A DNA stretch of 6,260 nt from Thermoplasmatota archaeon (GCA_022866015.1 JALHTX010000184.1:1-6260), one strand, 5' to 3'. Shown: positions 1 through 6,072, numbered from the stretch's first letter. Notes: generated by a model from the letters alone, not told the origin. Translations and numbers: made by a program.

Positions 1-618
1 GAAATGGTCGATCAGGGAAGACTGGGTCGTGTGTTTCTTGCAAAAGCATATGAAATCGTTGGTGACGTACCAGTTGAACATAGCTGGAAAACATCATCTG
101 CAGCATTAGGAACCCTCCTTGACATGGGAGTACACCGGTTTTTCGTTCTAAGATGGATAATGGGTGAAGTAAAAAGTGTGTTTGCGTTCGCAGAAAAACT
201 AGCATGTGAACTAGAAACTGATAATGATGATACAGCAGTGATAGCCCTTAAATTCAAAAATGGTGCACTCGGTGAAGTAGATCTAACCTGCTGTGCAATA
301 AGTGAACCGACTAACCGACTTGAACTTTATGGTACCAAAGGAACAATTATAGAGGATCATATGTGGGAACCACCATTAATGTATTGTTCACAGCAAACTG
401 GTTTTGAAACAGAGGGATGGATGAAACCCGAGGTTGAACATGCTCCATTCCCCGGTTATTATGGTATATCATTTAGAAACGAAGTTGAACATTTCGTTGA
501 TTGTGTATTAAATGATAAACAACCAAAGGTTTCAGGAGAGGATGGTAAAGCTGCATTAAAAATTGCTCTCTCAGCTTATGAGTCAGTTAGAACAGGGAAA
601 GTAGTAAACATTAAATGA
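1..618 (+). CDS. Gfo/Idh/MocA-family oxidoreductase, C-terminal part (5' end outside window)
   Basis: This is the C-terminal portion (about 205 residues) of an NAD(P)-dependent sugar or inositol-type dehydrogenase. The frame is open from the first base, so the ATG at 4 is an internal Met and the Rossmann domain with its catalytic Lys lies upstream of the window. The visible part starts at the Gly-rich 'GRLGRV' strand that opens the alpha/beta C-terminal domain of this family. Counting from the ATG at 4, it then shows 'GTLLDMGVHRFFVLRW' (36-51), whose D40 and H44 match the conserved Asp and His of the active site. Next come a beta-sheet region with 'LELYGTKGTI' and a C-terminal helix that follows 'FRNEVEHFVDCV'. 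The substrate cannot be read from the sequence. Its position beside KDG kinase, KDPG aldolase and a glycosidase suggests oxidation of a sugar or sugar acid. It ends in TGA directly against the stop codon of the convergent glycosidase gene. Confidence 0.88.
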   Translation, partial: EMVDQGRLGRVFLAKAYEIVGDVPVEHSWKTSSAALGTLLDMGVHRFFVLRWIMGEVKSVFAFAEKLACELETDNDDTAVIALKFKNGALGEVDLTCCAISEPTNRLELYGTKGTIIEDHMWEPPLMYCSQQTGFETEGWMKPEVEHAPFPGYYGISFRNEVEHFVDCVLNDKQPKVSGEDGKAALKIALSAYESVRTGKVVNIK

Positions 619-2547
619 TTATTTTTTATTTATAATATTAATAGTATGTAGACCATTTTTTTGAATTTTTATTTCAACCAATTGTTTCTCCCCAACTTTT
701 TTTATTTTTCCTTCAGAAACCTCAATATTGTAACCCTTGGGATACTGGATATTTGGAACATAAATAATTGTTGGGACTTTAATTGACGTATCTCCATCGA
801 ACTCAAATAAAAATTTTTTATTTTTTATGTTAAATTCCATTCTTAAGGGTATACCTGCAACAGATATAAAATGAGGACGGCAGAATCCAGTAATTGCTCT
901 TCCACCTGAATTTATATCTTTTTTCCAATCAACGGTTTGTTGATCACGAGAAAATATAGAAAAATCTTCAAGGTTCCATAAATCACCCCATTCATTACAG
1001 TTTTCTGGATTGTAGTTCCACTGACATGAATTTAGTAGGTTTGCATCAAGAGCATCGTAGTACCAAGAAAGAGCTTTTATATGAGACGACCAGGCTTTTT
1101 GTGAGTTTAATTTGAATTTTTTATATGCTTTTTTCTTATTAATATCGTAAGGTAAACCAAATTCCCCGATAATAGTCGGACTACCACTAGAAAATTTATC
1201 TGCCATTGCTTTAAGTGTTCCTATTTGTCTAGCAAAAGCTTTCTTGATTGCTTTTCTTCCAAACAATTTTCTACCATCTATAAAATCATAACTAAAAATG
1301 TCCATAAAACGATGAAGACCCATGGTGGCAACATCATACCAATGTGGAGCATTAACAATATTACTGGGAAGCACAAAATTTATTCCCTCACCTTTAAGTA
1401 TTGTTTCTGCTGGGCCTTCATAAAATATTATTGCATCCGGGTTTATACTTCGAAGTTCCTCACTATATTTGCGTATAAATGGGGATAGGTAATCTCGGAA
1501 ATAATTAACCTTTTTTTTGTTTCTTTCAACAAAATAATCAGTATCTATTATAATTGGCTCTTCGTTTTCATTTAATTTATATACTCCTTCTTTTCTCCAG
1601 ATATCCTCAAATCCATTAATCCAGCATGAAATTTTTTTTGGGTTTATTTCATCACAACGAGTCTGTTTAATCCTAAGGCCTTTTACTTCTTTAAATGGTA
1701 CCTTTTGGGTGAATCCAGCTCCTGTTAGTATTGCATTTATTGGAGTAAAATCATATCCAATTGTCTCTTTGATGTTAATATTTGATCCGTCTAGTTTTAA
1801 ACCAATAAAGCCAATAGTTGGTTCATTGAGCGAATCAAAACCAAGGACATGAGTCAAGCCTTTTGTACGAATCGCGATTTGTTTGAATGCATCTATATAA
1901 TGAGACTGTAGATAATCTTGAGCATTCATTCCATGGATTATGCAAGACGGAGCAAAATCTCTACCACCAAAAAATAAGGTAAACATCGTCGCGCATCCAA
2001 ACTGGACTCTACTTTGAGACCAAGACATAGAGGGATAAGCACTTGGATTCTTAGAGTTATATCTATATTGCATCAGCCAAGCTGCACCTGCTTCATGAAA
2101 CTTTGTGAAATCAATTCCGACTTTTTCAAATGTCCAACTGGGTGCTCCATCTCCTCCGCTCATACGACTCCAACAGTCTTGATGCGGGTCAATAAAAACA
2201 TAAAACTTTTTTTCATCAGCTATCTTTAAAATTTCTTCAATATAATCAAGAAACTCAATGGCGTATTGCTTTGGTCCTCTATGTTCTATGGCTTCCCATG
2301 TTATTAAAAAACGTAAACAGTTAAATCCCCAATGTTTTAATCTTGTAAAATGTTCTTCAGTATCTTTTAAAGGAGTTGGATGTCCAACAAAAGAAATATT
2401 TTTATGATCCTTAAAATCGGTTTTTATATGAGTGGCACTGTTTGGCGTAACCGGTATTTTTGATGAAGCAGTAAAATTAACTCCGCGGAGAAGTACTCTT
2501 CGCCCATGTTCATCAATAAAAAATTCTTTTTTAATATAAAGTTGCAT
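619..2547 (-). CDS. Glycoside hydrolase family 5, GH5_12-like (steryl-glucosidase/glucosylceramidase type)
   Basis: A 642-residue retaining beta-glycosidase with a TIM-barrel fold. It has the marks of GH5 subfamily 12, the group of fungal steryl-beta-glucosidases and EGCrP-type glucosylceramidases: 'RGVNFTASSK' (21-30), 'FVGHPTPL' (53-60), 'RFLITWEAIEH' (79-89), 'DPHQDCWSR' (120-128) and 'GGDGAPSWTF' (131-140). The acid/base is E242 in 'LNEP', the nucleophile E462 in 'GEFGLP', and 'WNYNPENC' (510-517) also matches. The long segment between the two catalytic Glu residues (about 245-455) and the beta-rich C-terminal domain (about 565-640) are both usual for the subfamily. There is no signal peptide or membrane segment, so it is probably cytosolic. 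It is last in a minus-strand operon, 23 bases after the aldolase, with a GAGGGG ribosome site about 12 bases before ATG. The substrate is inferred; another beta-glucoside is possible. Confidence 0.87.
   Translation of the reverse strand: MQLYIKKEFFIDEHGRRVLLRGVNFTASSKIPVTPNSATHIKTDFKDHKNISFVGHPTPLKDTEEHFTRLKHWGFNCLRFLITWEAIEHRGPKQYAIEFLDYIEEILKIADEKKFYVFIDPHQDCWSRMSGGDGAPSWTFEKVGIDFTKFHEAGAAWLMQYRYNSKNPSAYPSMSWSQSRVQFGCATMFTLFFGGRDFAPSCIIHGMNAQDYLQSHYIDAFKQIAIRTKGLTHVLGFDSLNEPTIGFIGLKLDGSNINIKETIGYDFTPINAILTGAGFTQKVPFKEVKGLRIKQTRCDEINPKKISCWINGFEDIWRKEGVYKLNENEEPIIIDTDYFVERNKKKVNYFRDYLSPFIRKYSEELRSINPDAIIFYEGPAETILKGEGINFVLPSNIVNAPHWYDVATMGLHRFMDIFSYDFIDGRKLFGRKAIKKAFARQIGTLKAMADKFSSGSPTIIGEFGLPYDINKKKAYKKFKLNSQKAWSSHIKALSWYYDALDANLLNSCQWNYNPENCNEWGDLWNLEDFSIFSRDQQTVDWKKDINSGGRAITGFCRPHFISVAGIPLRMEFNIKNKKFLFEFDGDTSIKVPTIIYVPNIQYPKGYNIEVSEGKIKKVGEKQLVEIKIQKNGLHTINIINKK
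622..662 (+). terminator. possible oligo-T termination region for the oxidoreductase gene
   Basis: Runs of six T (622-627) and seven T (656-662) follow the oxidoreductase stop on its coding strand. They have no GC-rich hairpin, which would suit oligo-T termination of the archaeal kind. The runs lie inside the 3' end of the convergent glycosidase gene, where AT-rich Lys/Asn/Ile codons also produce them, so the call is weak. Confidence 0.25.
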
Positions 2548-2559
2548 GTATCACTTTTC

Positions 2560-2565
2560 CCCTCT
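2560..2565 (-). promoter_or_regulatory. Ribosome binding site of the GH5 gene
   Basis: On the minus strand the gap between aldolase stop and glycosidase start contains GAGGGG about 12 bases before the ATG at 2547. This purine block is the only good Shine-Dalgarno candidate in the 23-base gap and supports this start. A GTGAT motif also occurs but sits only two bases from the ATG, too close to be used. Confidence 0.5.
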
Positions 2566-2570
2566 TTTAA

Positions 2571-3245
2571 TTAATGAGTTTTTCTTGCTTCATCAATCCA
2601 CATGATACATTGACTAACAAGTTTTTTTATACTATTAAAATCCTTAGAATTTACTAAATCTTTCCTAATCAGATTTGAACCAATATTCAATGCAGAGGAA
2701 CCTGCTTTAATCCAAGTTAAAATATTCTCTTGGTTTGTTTCAACACCGCCTGATGGCATCATGTGATATGATGGACATGGCCCAAGTACAGATTTTATAA
2801 ACTCAGGACCAACAGTTATCCCAGGAAATATTTTAACAATGTCTACACCCACCTTCTCAGCAGTTGATATTTCAGATGGTGTCATGCACCCAGGGATATA
2901 TGTTATTTTCCGACGATTGCAAACTTTTGCAACATCTAGATTAAAAATAGGACCTACAACAAAGTTTGATCCACTGTTGATATACATAGTTGCTGTTGCA
3001 GGATCTAAAATAGTACCAATTCCAAGAATAACATCTGGTAGTTCTTTTTGAGTATATTCTAAAAGTTTAATAAACACGTCATAAGCAAAATCACCACTAT
3101 TTGTAAAATCTACGACCGTTGCTCCACCATCTACGCAGGCTTTTACGATTTTCTTTGATACTTCAACATCATTATGACAAAAAACTGGAAGTAAACCAAT
3201 ATCTAATATTTTTCCAACAACCTCATGCTTTAAGAACCTTGACAT
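2571..3245 (-). CDS. KDPG aldolase (2-keto-3-deoxy-6-phosphogluconate aldolase; KDPG/KHG aldolase family)
   Basis: A 224-residue class I (Schiff-base) aldolase predicted to split 2-keto-3-deoxy-6-phosphogluconate into pyruvate and glyceraldehyde-3-phosphate in the cytosol. The length fits the Eda family. Visible motifs are 'GLLPVF' (17-22), 'GIGTILDP' (75-82), 'IPGCMTPSEI' (117-126), the Schiff-base lysine K138 in 'DIVKIFPG', the phosphate-binding 'PSGGV' (164-168) and a C-terminal 'NIGSNLI'. Overall wording ('CNRRKI', 'FTNxGDFA') resembles the Bacteroidetes-type branch. Oddity: where Eda has its catalytic Glu (E45 in E. coli) and that branch has 'FEFTNRGDFA', this protein reads 'VDFTNSGDFA', giving D46 and S50 in place of Glu and Arg. 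It lies 7 bases after the KDG kinase gene, whose product makes its substrate. A 4-hydroxy-2-oxoglutarate aldolase or KDPGal aldolase role is possible. Confidence 0.92.
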   Translation of the reverse strand: MSRFLKHEVVGKILDIGLLPVFCHNDVEVSKKIVKACVDGGATVVDFTNSGDFAYDVFIKLLEYTQKELPDVILGIGTILDPATATMYINSGSNFVVGPIFNLDVAKVCNRRKITYIPGCMTPSEISTAEKVGVDIVKIFPGITVGPEFIKSVLGPCPSYHMMPSGGVETNQENILTWIKAGSSALNIGSNLIRKDLVNSKDFNSIKKLVSQCIMWIDEARKTH

Positions 3246-3251
3246 AATGTT

Positions 3252-3258
3252 ATCACCT
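3252..3258 (-). promoter_or_regulatory. Shine-Dalgarno site of the aldolase gene overlapping the kinase stop codon
   Basis: On the minus strand AGGTGAT lies 6 bases before the aldolase ATG at 3245. It pairs with the conserved ATCACCT 3' end of 16S rRNA. The TGA stop of the upstream kinase (3255-3253) is embedded in it, so termination and initiation occur within one ribosome footprint. This implies translational coupling of kinase and aldolase and fixes the aldolase start. Confidence 0.75.
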
Positions 3259-4293
3259 TGAAATCCGACCAGTGGTTACTCCTTTCATAAGTTTTTCTAC
3301 TTCGTCAATTTTAATAATACATGAATCCCCATAGAGGGTATGCTTAAGACAAGAAATTGCAACCGCGAAATCTAAAGCCTTTTGTTTATCATCATTATGC
3401 AGAAGCATATAAATTAAACCAGCAGCAAAAACATCACCAGCGCCAACGCGATCAACAATATGCGTGATATCATAATTTGGGCTGATGTAAAGTTTTTTCC
3501 CATCGTATAAAACACCTGACCATTTGTTATGACTTGCGTTAATACTTTGTCTGAGGGTAATCGCAATTAATTTAAGGTTTGGGAAACGCTCTTTTAATTT
3601 TTCTGTTACAAAACAATATCTATCTGCTTCTATCTCACCTTTGGTGACATCTAAACCAGGTGCTTTAATCCCAAAAACTTTTTCTGCATCCTCTTCGTTG
3701 CATATTAAAACATCAACATATTTTAACAACCCTGACATGACTTTTTCAGGGGTTTCACCCCATTTCCAGAGTTTTCCACGATAGTTCAAATCACAAGAAA
3801 CAGTAAGTCTTTTTTCTTTTGCTTTTTTTACTGCCTCAATACATGCCTCGCAAGCATTTTTGCTAACAGCAGGTGTTATTCCTGTCCAGTGGAACCACTG
3901 TGTGTCAGTGAAAATCTTTGACCAATCAAATGTTTTTGGTTTAACATTTGCTAATGCTGAGTTTGCTCGATCATAAATTACTTTATTACTTCTATGAACT
4001 GCTCCAGTTTCTACAAAATAAATACCTAATCGATCCTGTGTGCGAATTATATTATTTACATTGACACCAAACTGACGAATATAGTTTATACAGGCATCTC
4101 CTAAATCATTCTCTGGTAGACATGTTACAAAATTAACTGGTACGTTAAGATTTGCTAATGCCACCGCAACATTTGCCTCTGCTCCAGCATAGATTACATC
4201 AAAAGACCGTGTTTGTACAAATCTTAGGAAATCAGGAGGCATAAGCCGCATCATAACTTCTCCAAATGTTACAACTTTTTTATCGGTTTTCAT
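3253..4293 (-). CDS. kdgK: 2-keto-3-deoxygluconate (KDG) kinase, PfkB/ribokinase family
   Basis: A 346-residue PfkB-family sugar kinase predicted to phosphorylate 2-keto-3-deoxygluconate with ATP to give KDPG. Motifs in order: 'VTFGEVMMRL' (8-17); the substrate-binding 'GAEANVAVALANL' (37-49), with Ala at 36 where Gly is common; 'GIYFVE' (90-95); 'IYDRANSA' (106-113); 'CDLNYRGKLW' (167-176), characteristic of KDG kinases; 'NEEDA' (199-203); and the PfkB signature 'DRVGAGDVFAAG' with the catalytic base D287. The overall pattern is closest to KdgK proteins of Bacteroidetes and Clostridia. It is the first gene of the minus-strand operon kinase-aldolase-GH5, 7 bases before the aldolase that consumes its product, which strongly supports the assignment over fructokinase or ribokinase. 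The start is supported by an AGGAAA site about 7 bases upstream and a TATA-like box at 4320-4327. Confidence 0.93.
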   Translation of the reverse strand: MKTDKKVVTFGEVMMRLMPPDFLRFVQTRSFDVIYAGAEANVAVALANLNVPVNFVTCLPENDLGDACINYIRQFGVNVNNIIRTQDRLGIYFVETGAVHRSNKVIYDRANSALANVKPKTFDWSKIFTDTQWFHWTGITPAVSKNACEACIEAVKKAKEKRLTVSCDLNYRGKLWKWGETPEKVMSGLLKYVDVLICNEEDAEKVFGIKAPGLDVTKGEIEADRYCFVTEKLKERFPNLKLIAITLRQSINASHNKWSGVLYDGKKLYISPNYDITHIVDRVGAGDVFAAGLIYMLLHNDDKQKALDFAVAISCLKHTLYGDSCIIKIDEVEKLMKGVTTGRISR

Positions 4294-4319
4294 ACAGGTT
4301 TCCTATAGTCATCATAACA

Positions 4320-4327
4320 TATATAAA
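4320..4327 (-). promoter_or_regulatory. TATA-like box for the KDG kinase operon
   Basis: On the minus strand TTTATATA matches the archaeal box A consensus (YTTAWANN). Its centre is 30 bases before the kinase ATG at 4293. With the usual 25-27 base spacing, transcription would begin only a few bases upstream of the ATG. That would make the AGGAAA site at about 4300-4305 only partly transcribed. Confidence 0.4.
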
Positions 4328-4393
4328 AATTATTACCTAAGTTTTACAAAATGCTTTTTAGCAGTTTATCTCAGACTAGGATAATTCGATGGT

Positions 4394-4400
4394 TTTAAAT
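4394..4400 (+). promoter_or_regulatory. TATA-like box for the MFS transporter
   Basis: TTTAAAT lies about 33 bases before the ATG at 4430, the distance expected for a nearly leaderless archaeal transcript. No Shine-Dalgarno sequence precedes this ATG, which agrees with leaderless initiation. A second AT box, TTATAAAG (4411-4418), is too close for archaeal use but could serve as a bacterial -10 element. Confidence 0.35.
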
Positions 4401-4429
4401 GTCTCTTATTTTATAAAGATTCGATAATT

Positions 4430-5434
4430 ATGTTATCTAGAAAACAGAAATTATCGCTTGCTTCTGCTTCTATTGGAGCAGGATTAGTTCTTTCATTGAA
4501 CTCTAATGTCATACCATTGCTTTTAGAGCCCCTTGCTAAATCTGCTTTTACTACATTATCAAATTTTTTTATAGGATTAGTCATTGGTATAACTTTATTT
4601 CTTGGTATGATTATTCCCCCTATAATAGGTACTATTAGTGACAACACATGGACGAGATTTGGAAGGCGTATAATATATATGATTATATTTGTCCCGCTTA
4701 CCGTTGTCATGCTGCTTATTATATCTGTTGTTGAAAGTCATCTAGCAATCAAGATAACGGTATTAAACACATTTATTCTTCTCGCAGTTTGTATTACTCT
4801 TTTGTATACTTTTCTAAACATGTGGAATTCAACATATTGTGCTCTTTTACCTGATTTAACTGAACCCGCAGAACGGGGAGAAACAAGTGGATATATGCAG
4901 GCTTTCAACATCCTTGGTACTATTTTGGCTTTTGCGGCTGCAGCGGCAGTTTGGGAGACGAGTCATACCCTAACTTTTGTTATTTTTGCGATAGTAGTCA
5001 CTATTTTTTCTGCTATAACTATTCTTACGATAGAAGAAAAAAAAGCAGTAAAACCAAGAGAAAAAGAACATCTCATATCAATTGTTAAGGATTTTGTCAA
5101 AGAAAAAGAGTTTGTAAAATTTATGATTACTTCTATGTTCTGGTGGTTTGCTATAGGGACACTTCAACCGTTTTTTGTTCTTTTTGCTAAAAATACCTTG
5201 GGTTTACCTGAATCTTCAGCACTTGTATTCATGGGGATATTCACCGTTATCCTTGTTATCTGTGCAGTTCCCGCAGGTATATTTGCTGATAAAATTGGTA
5301 AAAAACGTATTCTAAGTATTGGTGTTCTTATTGCAGCTATTGGATTATCAATTGGTGCTTTCACAACTGAGATTACACTAATTTATATTGCCATGGGACT
5401 AACAGGTCTAGGATTTGGGATTATTATAGTGTAA
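4430..5434 (+). CDS. MFS transporter, sugar:cation symporter type (SLC45/GPH-like), cut short by an in-frame stop
   Basis: The first 334 residues of a Major Facilitator Superfamily carrier in the cytoplasmic membrane. Ten hydrophobic segments can be seen (roughly residues 12-33, 45-66, 82-100, 110-131, 155-176, 181-200, 232-254, 264-283, 294-311, 315-334). The loop after helix 2 holds 'GTISDNTWTRFGRR' (67-80), the motif A form typical of sucrose-transporter-like and GPH carriers. A second copy, 'GIFADKIGKKR' (283-293), follows helix 8, and a charged central loop (202-230) separates the halves. Translation stops at TAA 5432-5434 at the end of helix 10. The same frame continues with helices 11 and 12 to 5653, giving a normal total of about 407 codons. 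It is divergent to the KDG kinase operon and is therefore the likely sugar importer of the locus. The exact substrate is unknown. It is probably a disabled gene or a sequence error. Confidence 0.85.
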   Translation: MLSRKQKLSLASASIGAGLVLSLNSNVIPLLLEPLAKSAFTTLSNFFIGLVIGITLFLGMIIPPIIGTISDNTWTRFGRRIIYMIIFVPLTVVMLLIISVVESHLAIKITVLNTFILLAVCITLLYTFLNMWNSTYCALLPDLTEPAERGETSGYMQAFNILGTILAFAAAAAVWETSHTLTFVIFAIVVTIFSAITILTIEEKKAVKPREKEHLISIVKDFVKEKEFVKFMITSMFWWFAIGTLQPFFVLFAKNTLGLPESSALVFMGIFTVILVICAVPAGIFADKIGKKRILSIGVLIAAIGLSIGAFTTEITLIYIAMGLTGLGFGIIIV

Positions 5435-5653
5435 AATTTTGCTCTTACTGCAGATCTGCTTCCAAAAGGAAAAGAAGGAAAATTTATGGGCCTTGGTAAT
5501 ATTTTTTATGCTGCACCACAAATGATTGCTGCTCCGCTTGTAGGTTTTCTCATCAGTATATTTAGTAATAATTATCAGATAATTTTTTATGTTACACCGA
5601 TATCATTAATCATCGGATTCATTTTATTACAAAGAGTACGAATAACAAGCTAA
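5435..5653 (+). pseudogene. Detached C-terminal segment (helices 11-12) of the MFS transporter
   Basis: After the TAA at 5432-5434 the same reading frame stays open for 72 codons to TAA at 5651-5653. It encodes 'NFALTADLLPKGKEGKFMGLG', a loop with the Asp-x-x-Pro and Gly/Lys pattern normally found between MFS helices 10 and 11, then two hydrophobic segments matching helices 11 and 12. No frame change is needed to join the parts, so a single substitution explains the break. A restart at the ATG at 5486, preceded by AAGGAAAA, could give a 55-residue peptide, but half-transporters of this size are not known to work alone. Confidence 0.8.
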
Positions 5654-5672
5654 TTTTTCAAAAATATCAAAC

Positions 5673-5680
5673 TATTTATA
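5673..5680 (+). promoter_or_regulatory. TATA-like box for the SCP2 gene
   Basis: TATTTATA in the 80-base gap after the transporter lies about 57 bases before the SCP2 ATG. A start of transcription 25-27 bases further on would leave a leader of about 30 bases that includes the strong Shine-Dalgarno site. This suggests the gene has its own promoter and is not simply part of the transporter transcript. Confidence 0.35.
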
Positions 5681-5716
5681 CCAGGCTAAATATTTGGTAG
5701 ACATTTAAAAACAGCA

Positions 5717-5727
5717 GGGAGGTTGAT
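5717..5727 (+). promoter_or_regulatory. Strong Shine-Dalgarno site of the SCP2 gene
   Basis: GGGAGGTTGAT ends six bases before the ATG at 5734. It matches the anti-Shine-Dalgarno complement GGAGGTGAT apart from one extra T. It is the longest ribosome site in the window and predicts good translation of this small protein; it also fixes the start codon. Confidence 0.75.
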
Positions 5728-5733
5728 TAACAT

Positions 5734-6072
5734 ATGGCGACAAAAAACGAAGCGTTAGATGGATTAAAAAAAGTAAAATCTAGACTAGATGATCCAGCAA
5801 CAAAAGAAAAATTTAAGGATTTTTCAAAAAATATGCAATTTAGTTTCACTGATCTTAATACGAACTTTGTTATGGATATTGTAAACGGAGAAGCAATATC
5901 ATTGAAAGAAGAAACTATTGAAAAGCCTGATATAATGGTTACAATGAAAAGCGATGTTTTCCTTGGTATATTAGATAAAAAAATAAACCCAGTTACCTCA
6001 TATATGACTGGTAAAATAAAGGTTAAAGGAGCCATGGGCGATTTAATAAAACTACAAAAAATTATGTTTTAA
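5734..6072 (+). CDS. Single-domain SCP2 (sterol carrier protein 2-like) lipid-binding protein
   Basis: A 112-residue soluble protein that is one complete SCP2 domain. The family binds sterols, fatty acyl-CoAs or other lipids in a hydrophobic tunnel. An N-terminal helix (about 5-32) is followed by the strand pattern 'MQFSFTDLNTNFVMDIVNGE' (34-53), 'KPDIMVTMKSDVFLGIL' (64-80) and the closing motif 'TGKIKVKGAMGDLIKLQKIM' (92-111). This is the typical 'GK(l/i)KxxGDM' end of stand-alone prokaryotic SCP2 proteins, with Ala where Asp is common. There is no signal peptide or membrane span. The ligand in a prokaryote cannot be told; membrane-lipid or fatty-acid binding is the usual guess. It lies 80 bases after the transporter and 61 bases before an SDR gene. 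Such pairs of SCP2 and dehydrogenases hint at lipid metabolism, while the rest of the locus is about sugars. Confidence 0.85.
   Translation: MATKNEALDGLKKVKSRLDDPATKEKFKDFSKNMQFSFTDLNTNFVMDIVNGEAISLKEETIEKPDIMVTMKSDVFLGILDKKINPVTSYMTGKIKVKGAMGDLIKLQKIMF

Larger units (their letters stand above)
4294..4429. promoter_or_regulatory. Divergent promoter region between KDG kinase operon and MFS transporter
   Basis: This 136-base gap is the only space from which both the minus-strand catabolic operon and the plus-strand transporter can be transcribed, so it should carry the shared control. It contains a TATA-like box facing each way, a direct repeat ATTCGAT at 4384-4390 and 4419-4425 bracketing the transporter start signals, and a small inverted repeat TGCT-N4-AGCA at 4352-4363 near the middle. 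Which of these is a real operator cannot be decided from one sequence. No small gene is seen in it. Confidence 0.6.

Noticed and set aside
1225..1488. Plus-strand open frame of 87 codons inside the GH5 gene
   Set aside because: Antisense to a conserved part of the glycosidase including 'APHWYD'; Lys/Thr/Cys-rich low-information sequence with no start signal.
2014..2229. Plus-strand open frame of 71 codons inside the GH5 gene
   Set aside because: Antisense to the conserved HQD and GGDGAPSW region of the glycosidase; no independent support.
4352..4363. TGCT-N4-AGCA inverted repeat as an operator or hairpin
   Set aside because: Four-base arms are too short to claim a binding site or stable stem without comparative data; mentioned only as part of the promoter region.
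4411..4710. Open frame of 99 codons on the minus strand opposite the transporter start
   Set aside because: Antisense to transmembrane helices 1-3 of a recognisable MFS protein; no ribosome site and no recognisable domain.
5432..5434. Recoding of TAA as a sense codon
   Set aside because: Several intact genes in the same window end with TAA, and TAA is not used for selenocysteine or pyrrolysine, so a genome-wide or programmed recoding is not supported.
5727..6035. Open frame of 102 codons on the minus strand opposite the SCP2 gene
   Set aside because: It is a shadow of the SCP2 frame: it has no ribosome site, its composition is that of an antisense frame, and the plus-strand frame has a clear family match and a strong Shine-Dalgarno site.
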